Shown: piece after piece, positions 1 to 12,854 of the stretch
Layout of the letters: every line of letters starts with the position of its first letter
How positions within the stretch are numbered: the first letter of the stretch is position 1
DNA from: Globodera rostochiensis
Taxonomy: Eukaryota > Nematoda > Chromadorea > Rhabditida > Heteroderidae
Length of the DNA stretch: 64,000 nt
Reading direction: 5' to 3'
Assembly: GCA_018350325.1 (NCBI GenBank)
Contig: JAEVLN010000014.1
Span: forward strand, 1,576,001-1,640,000
Translations under genes and position numbers: made by a program
Notes under the pieces: generated by a model
What the model was told of the DNA's origin: nothing
The model's database searches: none
What the model saw: only the letters and a program-made list of their open reading frames with translations

Positions 1-890
1 AGCACCAAAAGGCATACGGTTGGAGTGCCGATTGGAAAGTTGCTTTTCGAAGTCGGGGTAGAGGACGATCAGAGTGAACAGATAGGGCTGGTAGAAGACG
101 TACAGAAGCATTCGGATGATAAGACGTGGAATGTTTTGAGGTTGGGTCGGTGATCGATGTGATTCGGAGGTTAGTTGAACAGACAGCTCCAGACAGAAGG
201 AGACAAAGGAGAGCAGCGTGTAGGAGACGAACAACAGCACAAGAAAGGGATCCTCCGCCACCCAATCGGTGCGGTTCATCACCACATAAATCAGCGGAAG
301 AGCACTAAGCCAGACGGCCATTGTGTGCCTGTGGAAGATGGTCAATTTCAGAAAAATTGAAATTGCTCGGACCGGAAGATCAAAGTGCACGCGAAGATAA
401 AGAAGCCCTGAGAGACGGAACAGAAAAGAAGCCGAAGTGTGAAAATATGTGCCGACATGGCCATCGACGCGAAGATGTACAGAACGGGCCAGACCGGTTC
501 GTTGAAGAACATGGGGAGCAGGTTGAAGAGAACGGAGTGGAAGAGCAGGAAGGGCAGGTACCGAAGCGCGAACGGACTCCACCGGAACCACTCCCAGTTG
601 GACTCGTCCTGACAACAAATTTAGTGCCAAGATGGTTTCCCCTCGGGTGTTACCTTAAATCGCATCCCCACAAATGGAAATTCCTGAACGCTTGCCGGCT
701 GCCCCATGCGAAATTCCCACTTATGACTGGCCGACCACACGCAGTACCAAGCGTAACCCACTGTTGTCAGGGCAATTGCCCAGTACAGTGCCATTTCAAA
801 GCGGGGAAGTGCCGGATAACGAAATAGCGGGGGACGAAAAGTCCTAGCCGGTGCCGAACAAGTTGAATTTGTTGGCATCGCCGGAGTCAT
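1..890 (-). CDS. hhat: Hedgehog acyltransferase (HHAT), N-terminal half, cut by window edge
   Basis: Polytopic MBOAT-family enzyme that in the ER palmitoylates the N-terminus of hedgehog-type or other secreted proteins. Read on the minus strand, it begins with the family signature LPRFEMALYW and a first membrane segment. After a 45-bp intron (609-653) follow DESNWEWFRW (compare the LKKDATDFEW region of human HHAT) and several hydrophobic segments. Further on are FVSFCLELSVQ and LLYVFYQPYLF...YPDFEKQL, which match the conserved MBOAT stretch before the catalytic core. The catalytic Asp/His part lies beyond position 1. A second junction around 310-372 is unresolved: two acceptor choices give different frames, and the one ending near 311 keeps the frame open without a frameshift. 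The start may be the ATG at 890 or the one at 794. Transcription diverges from, or is nested beside, the perlecan gene. The match rests on remembered family sequence. Confidence 0.8.
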
Positions 891-1604
891 ATCTTTGCCC
901 GATGCTGCACCAAAAGATGGACTTTTCATCTTCTTTCCTTCGTCAGCAATTTTGCCGTCTGTAAGACCATTTCTCGTTTTCCTATCGGAAACGATGTTTT
1001 GCATATCTGCTGGAATGGTCAACAAAAAGTGAAACTGGAAATAGAAATCGAAAAATTGAAAAGCGGCGATGTCCAGTGCGGTCGGTCGGTCGGTCGATCG
1101 GATTTGGATGGAATGGAATTGAGCGGGTGGGCGGGGGGACGACCGACCAAAGTATGGAAGGCATAAGCGCCAAATTGCTTTTGTGCGCAGAAAGACCAAT
1201 ACCAACAATGCGTTTGCTGCCTCCTTTTTGGGCACCATCGATCGACGAATGGGGAAAATCGGAAAGAAATTGGGGGGAGGCGGCGGGGGGGCGGGATTGG
1301 AATCGGGGGGGGGGGGCGGGGACCAATGTAAGGAATTGGGAGACTTGACCTTGCCCCCAAGTGGAAGTGCCTCTGCGAGAAACAAATCGATTCGATCTGA
1401 AGTGATCGATTTGGAAGTGAATTTGGAAAAGAATCAATGTGTTGAGCTTTTGAGAATTTGATGGGACAACCAACATTTAAATAAAAAGAGAAGCCAAATC
1501 GCTTGTGGCATTTAATTTTCTGCCATCTCACCGATTTTTATTAGCTTCATCTCATATAATAATACATCTCAAAATTGCTTTTAATATATTTATAAATTTT
1601 CTCA
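891..1604. other. Region between HHAT and first visible perlecan exon
   Basis: No convincing exon is seen here. It contains G-runs around 1272-1320, and its last 100 bases are AT-rich and end in TTTCTCAG, a good splice acceptor. The first perlecan exon is in a phase that needs one base carried over from an upstream coding exon. A 5' exon must therefore exist either here unrecognised or outside the window. Open frames in this stretch look random and lack a clear signal peptide. Confidence 0.5.
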
Positions 1605-3106
1605 GGGAATGAGAAGCGTTCCATCCTTTCCGCCCCCGAGGGGCAATGCCGTCAGGGCGAATTCCGGTGTCGCGAGAATGGCGCATGCATTGCCAGTACA
1701 AGCGTTTGTAATCGGCACTACGATTGTCGGGACGGCAGTGACGAGCTCAAATGCGGTCAGGGAATGGGAATTATCGCTTTCTGATACCTGAAAATTCCTG
1801 TCGATATAAATTTGTTTATTTATGATATCGGTTTCTTTCCAATCCGGTGATCACTTGTCTGTCCACTCTCAGATTACTATGTGAACGCGCAGATGCAAGC
1901 AGAAGCGGAAAGGCAGGCGGTCTCTGCCCAGCAGCAGCAAAGTCGCTGCGCGGAGGACGAAGTGCGCTGTCCAGTGCAGGCCCTTCGCCAATGCATTCAC
2001 TACACAAAATTGTGCGATGCCGCTGACGATTGCGGGGACGGCAGTGACGAGAGGAACTGCACAAGCGGCGGGGGGTAAGGCTTATTCATAAAGGGATATA
2101 ACCGGATGCCGGATTTCCGGAAGTGAACAGAGCTCTTAATTTGACTTTAAGTGAGGGGGCCGAGACGGGGCACGAAGTGACGAGCGTGGGCCCGAACGAG
2201 TCTGGCAGTGGGACGGTACGGAAGGGCCCCGTCATCGTGCCATTGGGCAAGGGACGAGTGATTAACGAGATCGGCAAGGAGGGAAACTCCGCCGGACCTC
2301 TCGTGCGGCCGACGGTGCAACAACCAATCGCCGAAGTGCATGCTAACGAGAACACCGAAGGGTTCATCACTTCGCCTTCAACAACCTTGAGGGTAGGGTC
2401 TATTCGAATTTAAAACAGAGACCGGTCGGATCGAGCCGAGAATTTTGTAAAATCAATTTTTAACGACGCACTTCTGCCAAAAATGAAAAGATGGCTTAAA
2501 AGTCACAAATTTAGGTAATTCAAAGGATAGATGGAAGTGAGAACACCGCCGGCACAATCACTCCAAATTTTGTTCCCTCCTCAAAAGTTTGTTTAATGCC
2601 TTTTTGACGTTTACCTCGCAGTTTTAAGTGTGGCATCGGCGAATTTTTGTGTAGAGACGGCACCAAATGTATCGCAATGCCGCGAAAATGCAATCGGCAC
2701 TACGATTGTGGGGATGGAAGTGACGAATTGGACTGCGGTAATGGGTTATTAACGAGACCGTTTAACGTTTAATCGCCTAAACGGACGGGACCGTTTAATC
2801 GCCTATTAACGGACGGGATCGTTTAATCGCCTATTAACAGACGGGATCGTTTAAGAGTACTTCAAAGAGGCGGAGGAAAGGAGGCGCAAGCAGCTAAAGG
2901 AGGAGCAGCAGGAAAGGCCGAAGACGGCGGAGGAGGTGAAACTAAAGCCGATTCCGAAAGAACAACAAAAGGGCACAGCGGAGGAGCAATGCCATCGTCG
3001 GGAAGGGCATTTTTTCTGTCCGATCAGTGAACAATGCGTTGATCAAACTCAGCAGTGTGATGGACGAACGGACTGTGAGCAGGGCGAGGACGAACTGAAC
3101 TGTTGG
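1605..3106 (+). CDS. unc-52: Perlecan domain II: four LDL-receptor class A repeats
   Basis: Exons 1605-1755, 1873-2074, 2622-2737 and 2856-3106 join in compatible phases (1, 2, 1, 0). Each holds one LDLa module of about 40 residues with six Cys and the calcium-binding acidic end: [30 protein letters not shown] and the weaker [10 protein letters not shown]. In the fourth repeat DG is replaced by QG, so its calcium site may be altered. A Glu/Lys/Gln-rich stretch precedes the fourth repeat. The first exon starts in phase 1, so it is not the start of the protein. LDLa modules in perlecan domain II are ligand-binding modules; the ligand cannot be inferred here. Confidence 0.9.
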
Positions 3107-6100
3107 GTGAAGTCAGTCGGTCAGTTTCAAGGGAAGCCCAAAATGTTTGGGGATGGCCTCGACGGAATGTGGAGGCGTCGTGTATTTTCTTGTGTTATTT
3201 CTTTGGATGCATCAGCAACAATTTGTCATTGATTCCCCCGAGGGGTAAAACAGCGTCTGTTTGGTTGATGGATCTGATGGGTGAGAGCTGAAAAAATGTT
3301 GAGAAAATGTTGTTTAGTTTAAAGTAGAGAAATGGGACAGATGGAAGCAGAGCCGGGGGGGGGGAAGCTTTTCCCATCATCCCACAGAATTTCTTTCTTG
3401 ATCACCCACCCAACATCGGTCGGGTCCCCCGATTTATCCGTTCCAATCCATCCCAGAGACCCCCGGAAAGACCAAATGACTCTGACTCACTCCTCCAATC
3501 CACACATTTGATCCATGGGAAATGAAATGGAGATATTCCCGCCATTCTTCCCACTTGACTCACTTTTGATTCTCTTTATTTGCTCCTCCAGGCAATATTT
3601 GTCCAGAGTCTTCTGATCTGTTGATCAGCCGCCCGCCATTCACCCGCCCATCAGCATCCCCCTCGGGCAACTTTCGCGGAATCAAATCAAAAAAAGTGTT
3701 TCCGCGCTCCATTCTATTAAATGTCTGAGCCACAATCAATTCTATTTCCGTAATCCTTAAAATGATATAAATTCAATCGTTTCTAAACTCTCTGCTCCCA
3801 TAAAAGTAATATTCTGAAAATTCAGCGCGTCACCTTTCTTCCCCCCCGGTGCTAACATGAATCATCCGCATTCTCCCGTTTTGCTTCCCCCGCATTTGTG
3901 CCCTGCTGTATCAGTCCTTTTGGGGGCAGACCCTTTTTTTGGGGGGGGGGGATGGTCCAGTTCCCCCCCCCCCCCCCCAACTCCAATTGCCTCCCTATGA
4001 AAACCAATTGGTTGGCCGTTACGACGACGCCAATAATTGGTGGCCAACAAACAAACAATGTAAAAAGAAGGAATCGCCGCCAGCAGTCAACATTTCACAC
4101 TTTTCGATCACAGCCCCCGACGCCCGAGGCAAATTCCATTCGTAAAACATTCGACATTTTCTAATTAAACAATGGCTTCGCAGTTCATTCCCACTTTACC
4201 CTTTACAAATTGTCCTTTTAGGACTCAAATATTACCCTTCCATTCCTTTAATCGCTTTTATAATTTATTTCATGTTTAATTAGCAGCATCTTTTCTAAGG
4301 ACGTATTGTTGTCCTTATTCAATAGGAAATCTCTCAAAGTCTAAACCTAAAAATGCAGCAGCAACGGCGACGGTTTAATGGGGGGGGGGGGGTGTGGAGG
4401 ATGCAAGAAATTAGCGAATTCGGTTCGGAGTCAAAACACGGGGGGGGGGACAAAACGAGTTCTTCTTTTGTCACTGTCGGAGGTTGGTGGGCGTGTGTCG
4501 GTGGCGGTGTCAAACCGCTATAATTGAATGAATGAATGAATTGGGAAGGTTGTGGCGGAGGGGGGAGGGAGGGGGGAAGGGAGGGGGGAGGGGGGAAGGG
4601 GGGGGGAGGGGGGGAGGAGGGGGGGGGGGAACCAGCTTGTCTCTGGAGGGAGAGAGCGTCGCAAGGGCTTTCCCTCGGGGGGAGGAGAGATCCCCAGGGG
4701 AAGAAGAGTTTAGGGATAACTCTAATCACTCTCTGTTAATGTGTTGTGTTGTTCACGCCATCCTTCTCTCGTTGATGTCACCCCCCAACTGCGGTATCCC
4801 TCCCATCCAAACATTCCCTCCCCCCACCACCACCCACCTTGCACCCGCCTTCCCGTGCCCCCCCCCCCCCCCCCCTCCCTCCCCCCACTTCCTTCCGCCA
4901 ACAAAAAAGGTGGAATGAATGAGTTGGGATGAATGGACAAAGAAAGAATGGGAGGGGGGGACTCCCAAATCCGCCACATGCCTTGAAAGCTTCGCCTAAT
5001 CTATCACTTCCCATTCATATGCATCCATCTTCCTCTACGCCTTTAATTCACTTTCCATCCATTTTCGTCATTTCCATTGTTCTGTCAATGCTTCTCCACC
5101 AATATTCGATTGCTTTTTTTGGACAGTAAACATTTTCACTAATTAATTAAATTATTTCGTTTTTAATCCGTACAACTTTTTCAGCAAACCTTACAACTTC
5201 TTTCCAATTGCAACCCACCGGAATTTCCAATTGACTCACTCTTCCGCCTCAATCAAATGTTTTTTTCTCATTTTTCGTTTACTGAAAGGCAAAACGTGTT
5301 CTCGAGGGGCCTCCCCCCAATTAAACCGATTTTTGTAAATATCCCCCCGGGGTGGACGGTCCGATCAGACCGCGATCGGTGTGTTCCGTCTCACTTTCCA
5401 TTTCCAATGTCATTGACACCCCATAATTTGTCGCACCATTGATCAGTGTTTAAACGAAAGGAGGGGAAGCCTAAAGGGTGAGACAAGAAAGGATGGGAGG
5501 GATGAAAGAGGAAGAAGAGAAAAAAGAAGAAGAGAAAGAGAAGGAGAAGGAGGGCAAAAAGAAGAGAAATCGTCCTTAAAATGCACCCATTCTTGATCAC
5601 TTATATTTGATCAGATCAGATCACAGTTCCTCTTAACTTCCCCCGCCCAATGTCTTTGTCCATATAATCGGACTTCCCCCCCCCCCAATCATTCACTTAC
5701 GTCTCCAAAACAACGTCCCCCCCCTCACCCCCTTTTCCCGCATGAATGACCTCTTATTAGCGGTTTCCCCTCCCGCAACTTTTCAACCTCCAAATTCCGC
5801 TTGGATGACTTTCTCCGATGATCAGTGAAGAAGGATGCCTGCCGACTCTCTTGAGTTTCCGACAGCGCCTGCCTTCTTTGATCAGTGTTTGTAAACATTA
5901 TTAATCATTTAGGCCGGTTGGACTGAGATTCCATTCAATCTTTAAGTTTCTGCAATTGTTCTGGGAATGTGAGACTTAAAACATGCAAATTACCCGCATT
6001 TACAATAGTTTCTGAGAATTCCGTTTTTTCTTTATCTCAAATTCTTAGCCCCCCTAAAAAATGCCTTTTGGGGAGAATAAATCCCTCGGGCAAAAGTGCG

Positions 6101-9100
6101 CCTCCGCCGCCGCCGCGGGTGGCGCAAATGACGCGCGCATTTGACCCACACAAATTAACCCCTTCGGCGCTGTTATTTCGCACCCGAGAGGACTTTTCGC
6201 AACGTTTTTCTCTCACCTTTTGACGACCAATGCATTATCTTCGCTTTTTGGGTTATTCTTTCAAAGAACTCGCGCAAATAAATCCGATTATGCGCTTAAT
6301 TATTTTTCAATAAAATCTGAGGATGCTCGGCTTGGCTTAATTCCCATACCGGTCCCAAGACCGAAAGGGCCGCATTCAATTAGACAAGGCTTAAAAGCTA
6401 TCGACAGAAAAGTGAAAACGCAAAAATGGCAGTTTTCTGGCCATAGAATCAAAACTATTTCAAACAACTCTAAAAAGAAATATGATCTGAAACGCTACAA
6501 TTTGATTTATTGTTTATATTAGATTTTTATGAGTTGTTCAATTGATAGTTTGACGATAGCTTCTTCTGAATGTTAGCCTTCTTTTGGTATTACGTATTAT
6601 CAACAAATGGTTAAATTTGTGAAAATTATACTCACTTCAGAAGCGACTCTTGCCCAGGAAATTGTACATGACGACTTCCCCCCCCCCCATCGGATGCTTA
6701 CCACCCAAATCCAAATATTCCTCCTCCTCACGACCCGACCGACCCGAACTATCCATCCACCCATCCATCTTCCCCCCCCCCCAAATGCGCTCATTCATCT
6801 CCTCCAAAGTTCAGCACCACCCAATAACAATCATAACGTTCTGTTCTAATGATAATAACGGCGCTCAATGCACAAGCACTTCTTGATCAATCGATCTGAA
6901 TGAGCGATTGCGAGAGCTAGAAACTGATTTGCTGAATAAATGATCTGAAAACCCCAAAAGGTTTTGCCAAAATTCCTTCCTTTCCCTGTGGAATTGCTGC
7001 TTCCCCCCGAGGCGCCTTCATTTCCCGGAAAGACGCGATTTTCCTTTACCCAACATTACTCATCAAACTTTTTGCTTAGGCCGCCTCATTTGCCGCTCAT
7101 TTTTCTTTGCTGCTGATGAACAATCTGTCAATATATTTTTTGTCCAACCTTCCAACATTTGCCCCCCCCCACCAATTCTAATTCTTTTACCGCAGCAGCC
7201 ATTTTTATACTCCCAAAGTTGTACCCAACTTTTAATGATTCAATTAGTCTTCCCAAAAGATGCTTTAAGGAAGACGGCCCATTAAATCACAGTCATTTTT
7301 ATCATTTGTTCGGTTAAATAGCAATGAGGCGGCGGAAAGTGTCCGCAATGGCATTATTGCCATTAGTCCTTTTAATCCTCCCCCAAATTGCCAATTCCAC
7401 CGATAATAACCAACGGAGTCTCCGAACGGGCAGACAACGCTCCTTTAACGAAGGTGTGAGAAACATTCTCTGAAGAGTTCAGCAGGGGAGCAAAAATCTT
7501 GGAGATGATCAGCACAATTATCAATTATTTTTGAACTTCAGAGCTCCAGATCAACGTCTATCCGCCCGAGTTGAGCGTGCCCGAGGGCAGCAAGGCGTCC
7601 TTTGAATGTCGCGCACGTGCCACAGACAACAGCCATTATCCGGAAGTACATAATGAGTGAATTTGTGTATTCAAGACTTGGAATTCACCCGGGGGACCTT
7701 GTCGAGACTCTCTTTCAACAATTGACCTTTTCGTGTAGGTGAGGTGGACGCGAGTGGGCGGACGGCTGCCCGACGGAGTGCACGAGGGGAGCGGAACGCT
7801 TACCATTCCGCAGGCGCAACAACACCAGTCGGGACAGTACGCTTGTGTGGCCATGCACAATGGGCGGACAGTTGAAGCTTACGCCACGCTTCACGTCAAA
7901 CCATGTGGGGAGGGGCGGGGAGTTTTGCTGCTGTTTCGTCTTGCATTCCATGCACTTTAAGATGGGCCAGCAGTGGAGTTGGGAGGGAACCCCAACACAA
8001 TTGCCGCCGGATGCATGGCGGACGAGCGCGCGTGTGGCAACAACGAATGCGTGAAGTTGGAGTACGTTTGTGACGGGGAGCCGGACTGTCGGGACAGATC
8101 GGACGAATTGGTTGGTGCCAAAGGGAAGGCAGGGATTTCCTCATTGGCACAAATTCTCGAGACATTTCAGAACTGTCCAGCAAAGCGCAGTTGTGAACCC
8201 AATGAATTTCGGTGTCGAAATGACAAATGTGTGCAGAAAATGTGGCTTTGTGACGGGGACGACGATTGCGGGGACAAATCGGACGAGCAAAATTGCGGTA
8301 AGGAAAAGCAGCTAATGTTTGCAATTGACAATTCAAACTCGGGAATTTTAAATTGAAGAGTCTATCCGTTTATAGGACAGCGTAAACCCGGGGATATGTG
8401 CCAGCCAACCGAGTTCCGTTGCACCAATGGACGCCAATGCGTGCCGCAGAGTTTCCAGTGTGACGGGACCAACGATTGTCAAGACGGCAGTGATGAAATC
8501 GGTTAGGGCGATGCCTAAAGCGATGTTTTAATAATTTACATTTGTCGCCTCCCTTAGGGTGTGTCCAACCCACAGTGGTACAAGCGCCAGGTGAACGGAC
8601 ATTCATTCCTTTCCGATACGCGATACCCTCTTCCATTCGAAGAATCGAATAAGGTCGTGCAACAGGGCCAAGACTTCAAGTTGACTTGCCGTGCGGTCGG
8701 CGTGCCCGACCCGTACATAAACTGGCGCCTGAATTGGGCCGATGTTTGTGAGCCTCCGCGCTGTCAGCAAGTGTCCCAGGGAGGGGTCGGCACTTTGAGC
8801 GTCCAAAATGCACAGTGAGTGAGTGGGAGGGTGTCCCAGGGAGGGGTTGGCACTTTGAGCGTCCAAAATGCACAGTGAGTGAGTGGGAGGGTGTCCCAGG
8901 GAGGGGTCGGCACTTTGAGCGTCCAAAATGCACAGTGAGTGAGTGGGAGGGTGTCCCAGGGAGGGGTCGGCACTTTGAGCGTCCAAAATGCACAGTGAGT
9001 GAGTGGGAGGGTGTCCCAGGGAGGGGTCGGCACTTTGAGCGTCCAAAATGCACAGTGAGTGAGTGGGAGGGTGTCCCAGGGAGGGGTTGGCACTTTGAGC

Positions 9101-12100
9101 GTCCAAAATGCACAGTGAGTGAGTGGGAGGGTGTCCCAGGGAGGGGTCGGCACTTTGAGCGTCCAAAATGCACAGTGAGTGAGTGGGAGGGTGTCCCAGG
9201 GAGGGGTCGGCACTTTGAGCGTCCAAAATGCACAGTGAGTGAGTGGGAGGGTGTCCCAGGGAGGGGTCGGCACTTTGAGCGTCCAAAATGCACAGTGAGT
9301 GAGTGGGAGGGTGTCCCAGGGAGGGGTCGGCACTTTGAGCGTCCAAAATGCACAGTGAGTGAGTGGGAGGGTGTCCCAGGGAGGGGTCGGCACTTTGAGC
9401 GTCCAAAATGCACAGTGAGTGAGTGGGAGGGTGTCCCAGAGGGGTCGGCACTTTAAGCGTCCAAAATGCACAGTGAGTGAGTGGGAGGGTGTCCCAGGGA
9501 GGGGTCGGCACTTTGAGCGTCCAAATGTTTGGCGCTTCGTATTTCAACCGTTTCACAGACCGATGGACCAAGGAGCGTACACTTGTGAGGCCATCAACGT
9601 GAAGGGTCGCGTGTTGGCCACGCCCGACTGCATTGTCCGCATTGTGTCCATTCCGGCCCCGCAGGCGCCTCAACCGCCGCCACCACCACCGCCAGAGCCA
9701 CAACGATTAACCTGCAACGCGCAGGGCGCTTACAGTCCGTACACGGACACGCGAGGAGAGTGCCAATGCAAAGTAAGCAAAAATTAATTTGGTTTTCGAT
9801 TTATTGGGTTTCTCGCTTTTCAGCCTCTTACAACCGGCACAACATGCTCTCAATGTGTACAGGGGGCCTACCATCTGAGTGATCGGGCGCCCCAGGGCTG
9901 TCTGAAGTGCTTTTGCTTTGGTGTCACCGATCGATGCCATTCAAGCGGATTGTATCGCACAAAGGTGGAGAATGGGCAACTGGAAATTATCCATTTGATT
10001 TTTTGCTTATTCGTTCAATTCTTTCGTTTAAATTTTCCTATTGGCTTTGATTTAAGTTCTGCTTTTCCTTTGGGCTTTTTCATTGTTCGGATTGAACCGT
10101 AACTTTTTTGGGGCTCAATTAACGCTTTCGCCCTCTTTACAGGACATTGCTTGTGTAAGTTGGTTGCTAATCCCGGCATAAGTTTATTTTTGGTTTGTTT
10201 GATAAAATGTGTGTCTTTGGAACCTCACATTTAATAAACCCCCACCCATTCCCTCTAATTACCCTAATTTCCTTTTAATCTTCCAAATGATCACTTTCCT
10301 TTCACGCAAAACTTGCCCTTTCCTTCACTTTACACCTCAACCGTTTTCGTTTGCTTTGAGACACTTTTTGCTTTAGGAATGGACGTCCAATTCACAACTT
10401 ATTCACATGTTTATTCGCTTTCCTCCAGGAAAAACTGTTCTTCGCTGGCGATTCCCAAGGCATCGAGCTGTCCAATGTGCAGGGACAAGCCCAACCCGGC
10501 ATTCAATTCGATTTCGAGCAGTACGGCTTTCTGACACACAAAGAGCCGCACTTTTCACAAACTTTGTATTGGAAATTGCCGCAGAGATTTCTCGGGGACA
10601 AAGTCGGTCGTTTATAAATGATTATTAGGGTAAGAAGATTAAATGCTTTGAAGGTGACCGCCTACGGAGGCGATTTGAGTGTTCAGCTGCAGTACCAGGG
10701 GTCGGGCCAGATTCGAGAAGAACCTCTCGTCGTGATCCAAGTGAGTTGCTTTCTGATCGATCGAAACGATTGAATTGCCGCCCATCCCCCCAAGGGAAAC
10801 GGCGTTACGCTTGTGCATAAGCCGAGGGACCAAGAATCGCAGTTCACGCCCGGACATCCCTTCGCCGTCTCCGTCAACACTTATGAGGTGGTTAAATTGG
10901 GCTGCACAAAATCCCCATATTTTATGTAATCCGTCCTTAAATAGGCTTTTGATTCTATTTTCAACTCATTGTACACATTATCCAGCAAAACTATGAACAC
11001 CAAAATGGATCGCCCGCCAGCCGAGAGGATTTGATGATGGCATTGGCCGATCTGAACCTTGTTTTGATCAGAGCTACACATACAGACGATCAGAGCAGCA
11101 GCAGGTGGAATTTGAACTTTTAATTATTTATTCGTTCGGATAAATATGGGAATATAGGAATTTGGGGCAAATTAAAAGTTTTGATCGGATGTTCTGTTCT
11201 TCTCCTCCTTTCAACACCAACCGATCATCTGCAGAACGTAGTCGCCATGTTATTGCGTTTCCTCTTGTTCGAAACGTTCCTTGTCCACCCACATGGCCAC
11301 CAGCATTTGTGTGAACCGTTGCCACACCAGCAGTTTCAGTTCACGCTCATGCACATCGAACTCGGAGGGGTGGGCAAACACGGTGGAGTGAAACTCGGAG
11401 TTGAGCAGTTCGCCCAGTCGAGCTAGCCGATCATTGTTTGCACAGCACGAACAGCAGCGACCCGCACGACGGTCGCGGACCTTAAAGTGGTTTGTTGTGG
11501 ACAATGCGCGATGTTGTCGACCAACTGACCGAATTAGCTCTTTCGCGAAGCCAACTGGACGCCTTGGCCTTCCGGTCTTTGGGCATTTCGCCGGACGAAT
11601 AGCCGGAAGAGGCGGAGGACGAGGCGGACGTGGAAGTGGAATTCTTGGACTTGTCCTGCTGCTCCCTGCCGAATCGCGTCGCAACTCCAACGCCTTCGTC
11701 GAGTCCTCCGTTGAATGAAATGGTCCTCAGCTTCATGAACTCCCTCCGCCGTCTCTCCACCTTGCTTTCCTTGGCCATGGCCTCCCTCACAGACGCGTTG
11801 CGATGGCCGACAATGCGGGCGCGGAATTCCGTCAGCATTGTCTCCGTCCGCACGTCGAAAGTGCCCTTTTCGCACATTGTCTTCGTCATCACACGGATCA
11901 ATTCGCGCAGAGCGCAGCCGTCTGTATATGAGTCGTCGGGACAGCCTTAATGGGGGGGGGGGAATTTGAATCAGATTTTTTTGATGCCAATTTGTGCGCT
12001 CAACAAGACGTTTTTGACTATTACTATGAGAAATGAAATGAGTCAAAAAGTTAGTGCCGCCGAACCTTTGGACGGTCTGTCCTTTGGACTTCGTTCGATG

Positions 12101-12818
12101 CTCGTTGTCTCCTGCTGCTTTTGCTGTTGTTGACGAGCCTTTTTTGCGCTTCGTTCAGCCGCCGTTTTCTGCTCGTTTTGACTCCACCGCCAGCAAACCA
12201 TTTGCCAAAAGTGCCGGTTGGCTCTTTCCAACTCGCGCAGCATCACCGGCAGTTGTTCCATCTCGTAGGCGGTCAAAAAGGATTCGGGGCGTATGCCCCG
12301 CTGGCCCCCTTTGGCACGCTGCCAACCCAACAGTTTGGCCAACGCCGGAGGACACATTGAGCCGCACATTTTGTCGTAATTTGTTAGTGGAGAGAAGAAT
12401 AGTGGTGCACTTTTATTGTTTGTATCTTTAATTAATGAAAACGATAAATGGTCATTCAACTGCGAAATTGAAAGCGGAGAACAGACAGAGGGGGCGGGGG
12501 GGGGGGCGGGGGATAAAAACATGGCCATTGGAATAGCGAAACACGGACCCCCACCAATCATGGGCCAAATTGTTTCTTCTCTCCGAACATAAATATTTCT
12601 TTCCGGGCCAAAAAGAATCCGAGAGATAATTTTCATCGCGGACGAACACCTTTTTTGCGGTGAATGGCATCATTTTGTTGAGTAAAGAATGGGAGAGAAA
12701 AGAAAGAAAGTGAGAAGAAAGAGAGGAAAGAAAGAGAAGAAAGAAAGAGAAGAAAGAAAGAGAGGAAAGAAAGAGAGGAAAGAAAGAGAGGAAAGAAAGA
12801 GAGGAAAGAAAGAGAGGA

Positions 12819-12854
<36 letters not shown>

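Noticed and set aside
2123..2413. Possible linker exon in perlecan between LDLa repeats 2 and 3
   Set aside because: The open stretch has coding-like composition and its acceptor phase fits, but its only donor (after 2394) leaves phase 0, while the next LDLa exon needs phase 2. Direct splicing 2074 to 2622 fits perfectly.
8603..9703. Minus-strand open frames of 235-366 residues with a 20-residue repeat
   Set aside because: The 60-bp period is divisible by three, so any stop-free frame stays open. They overlap perlecan coding sequence on the other strand and have no recognisable domain.
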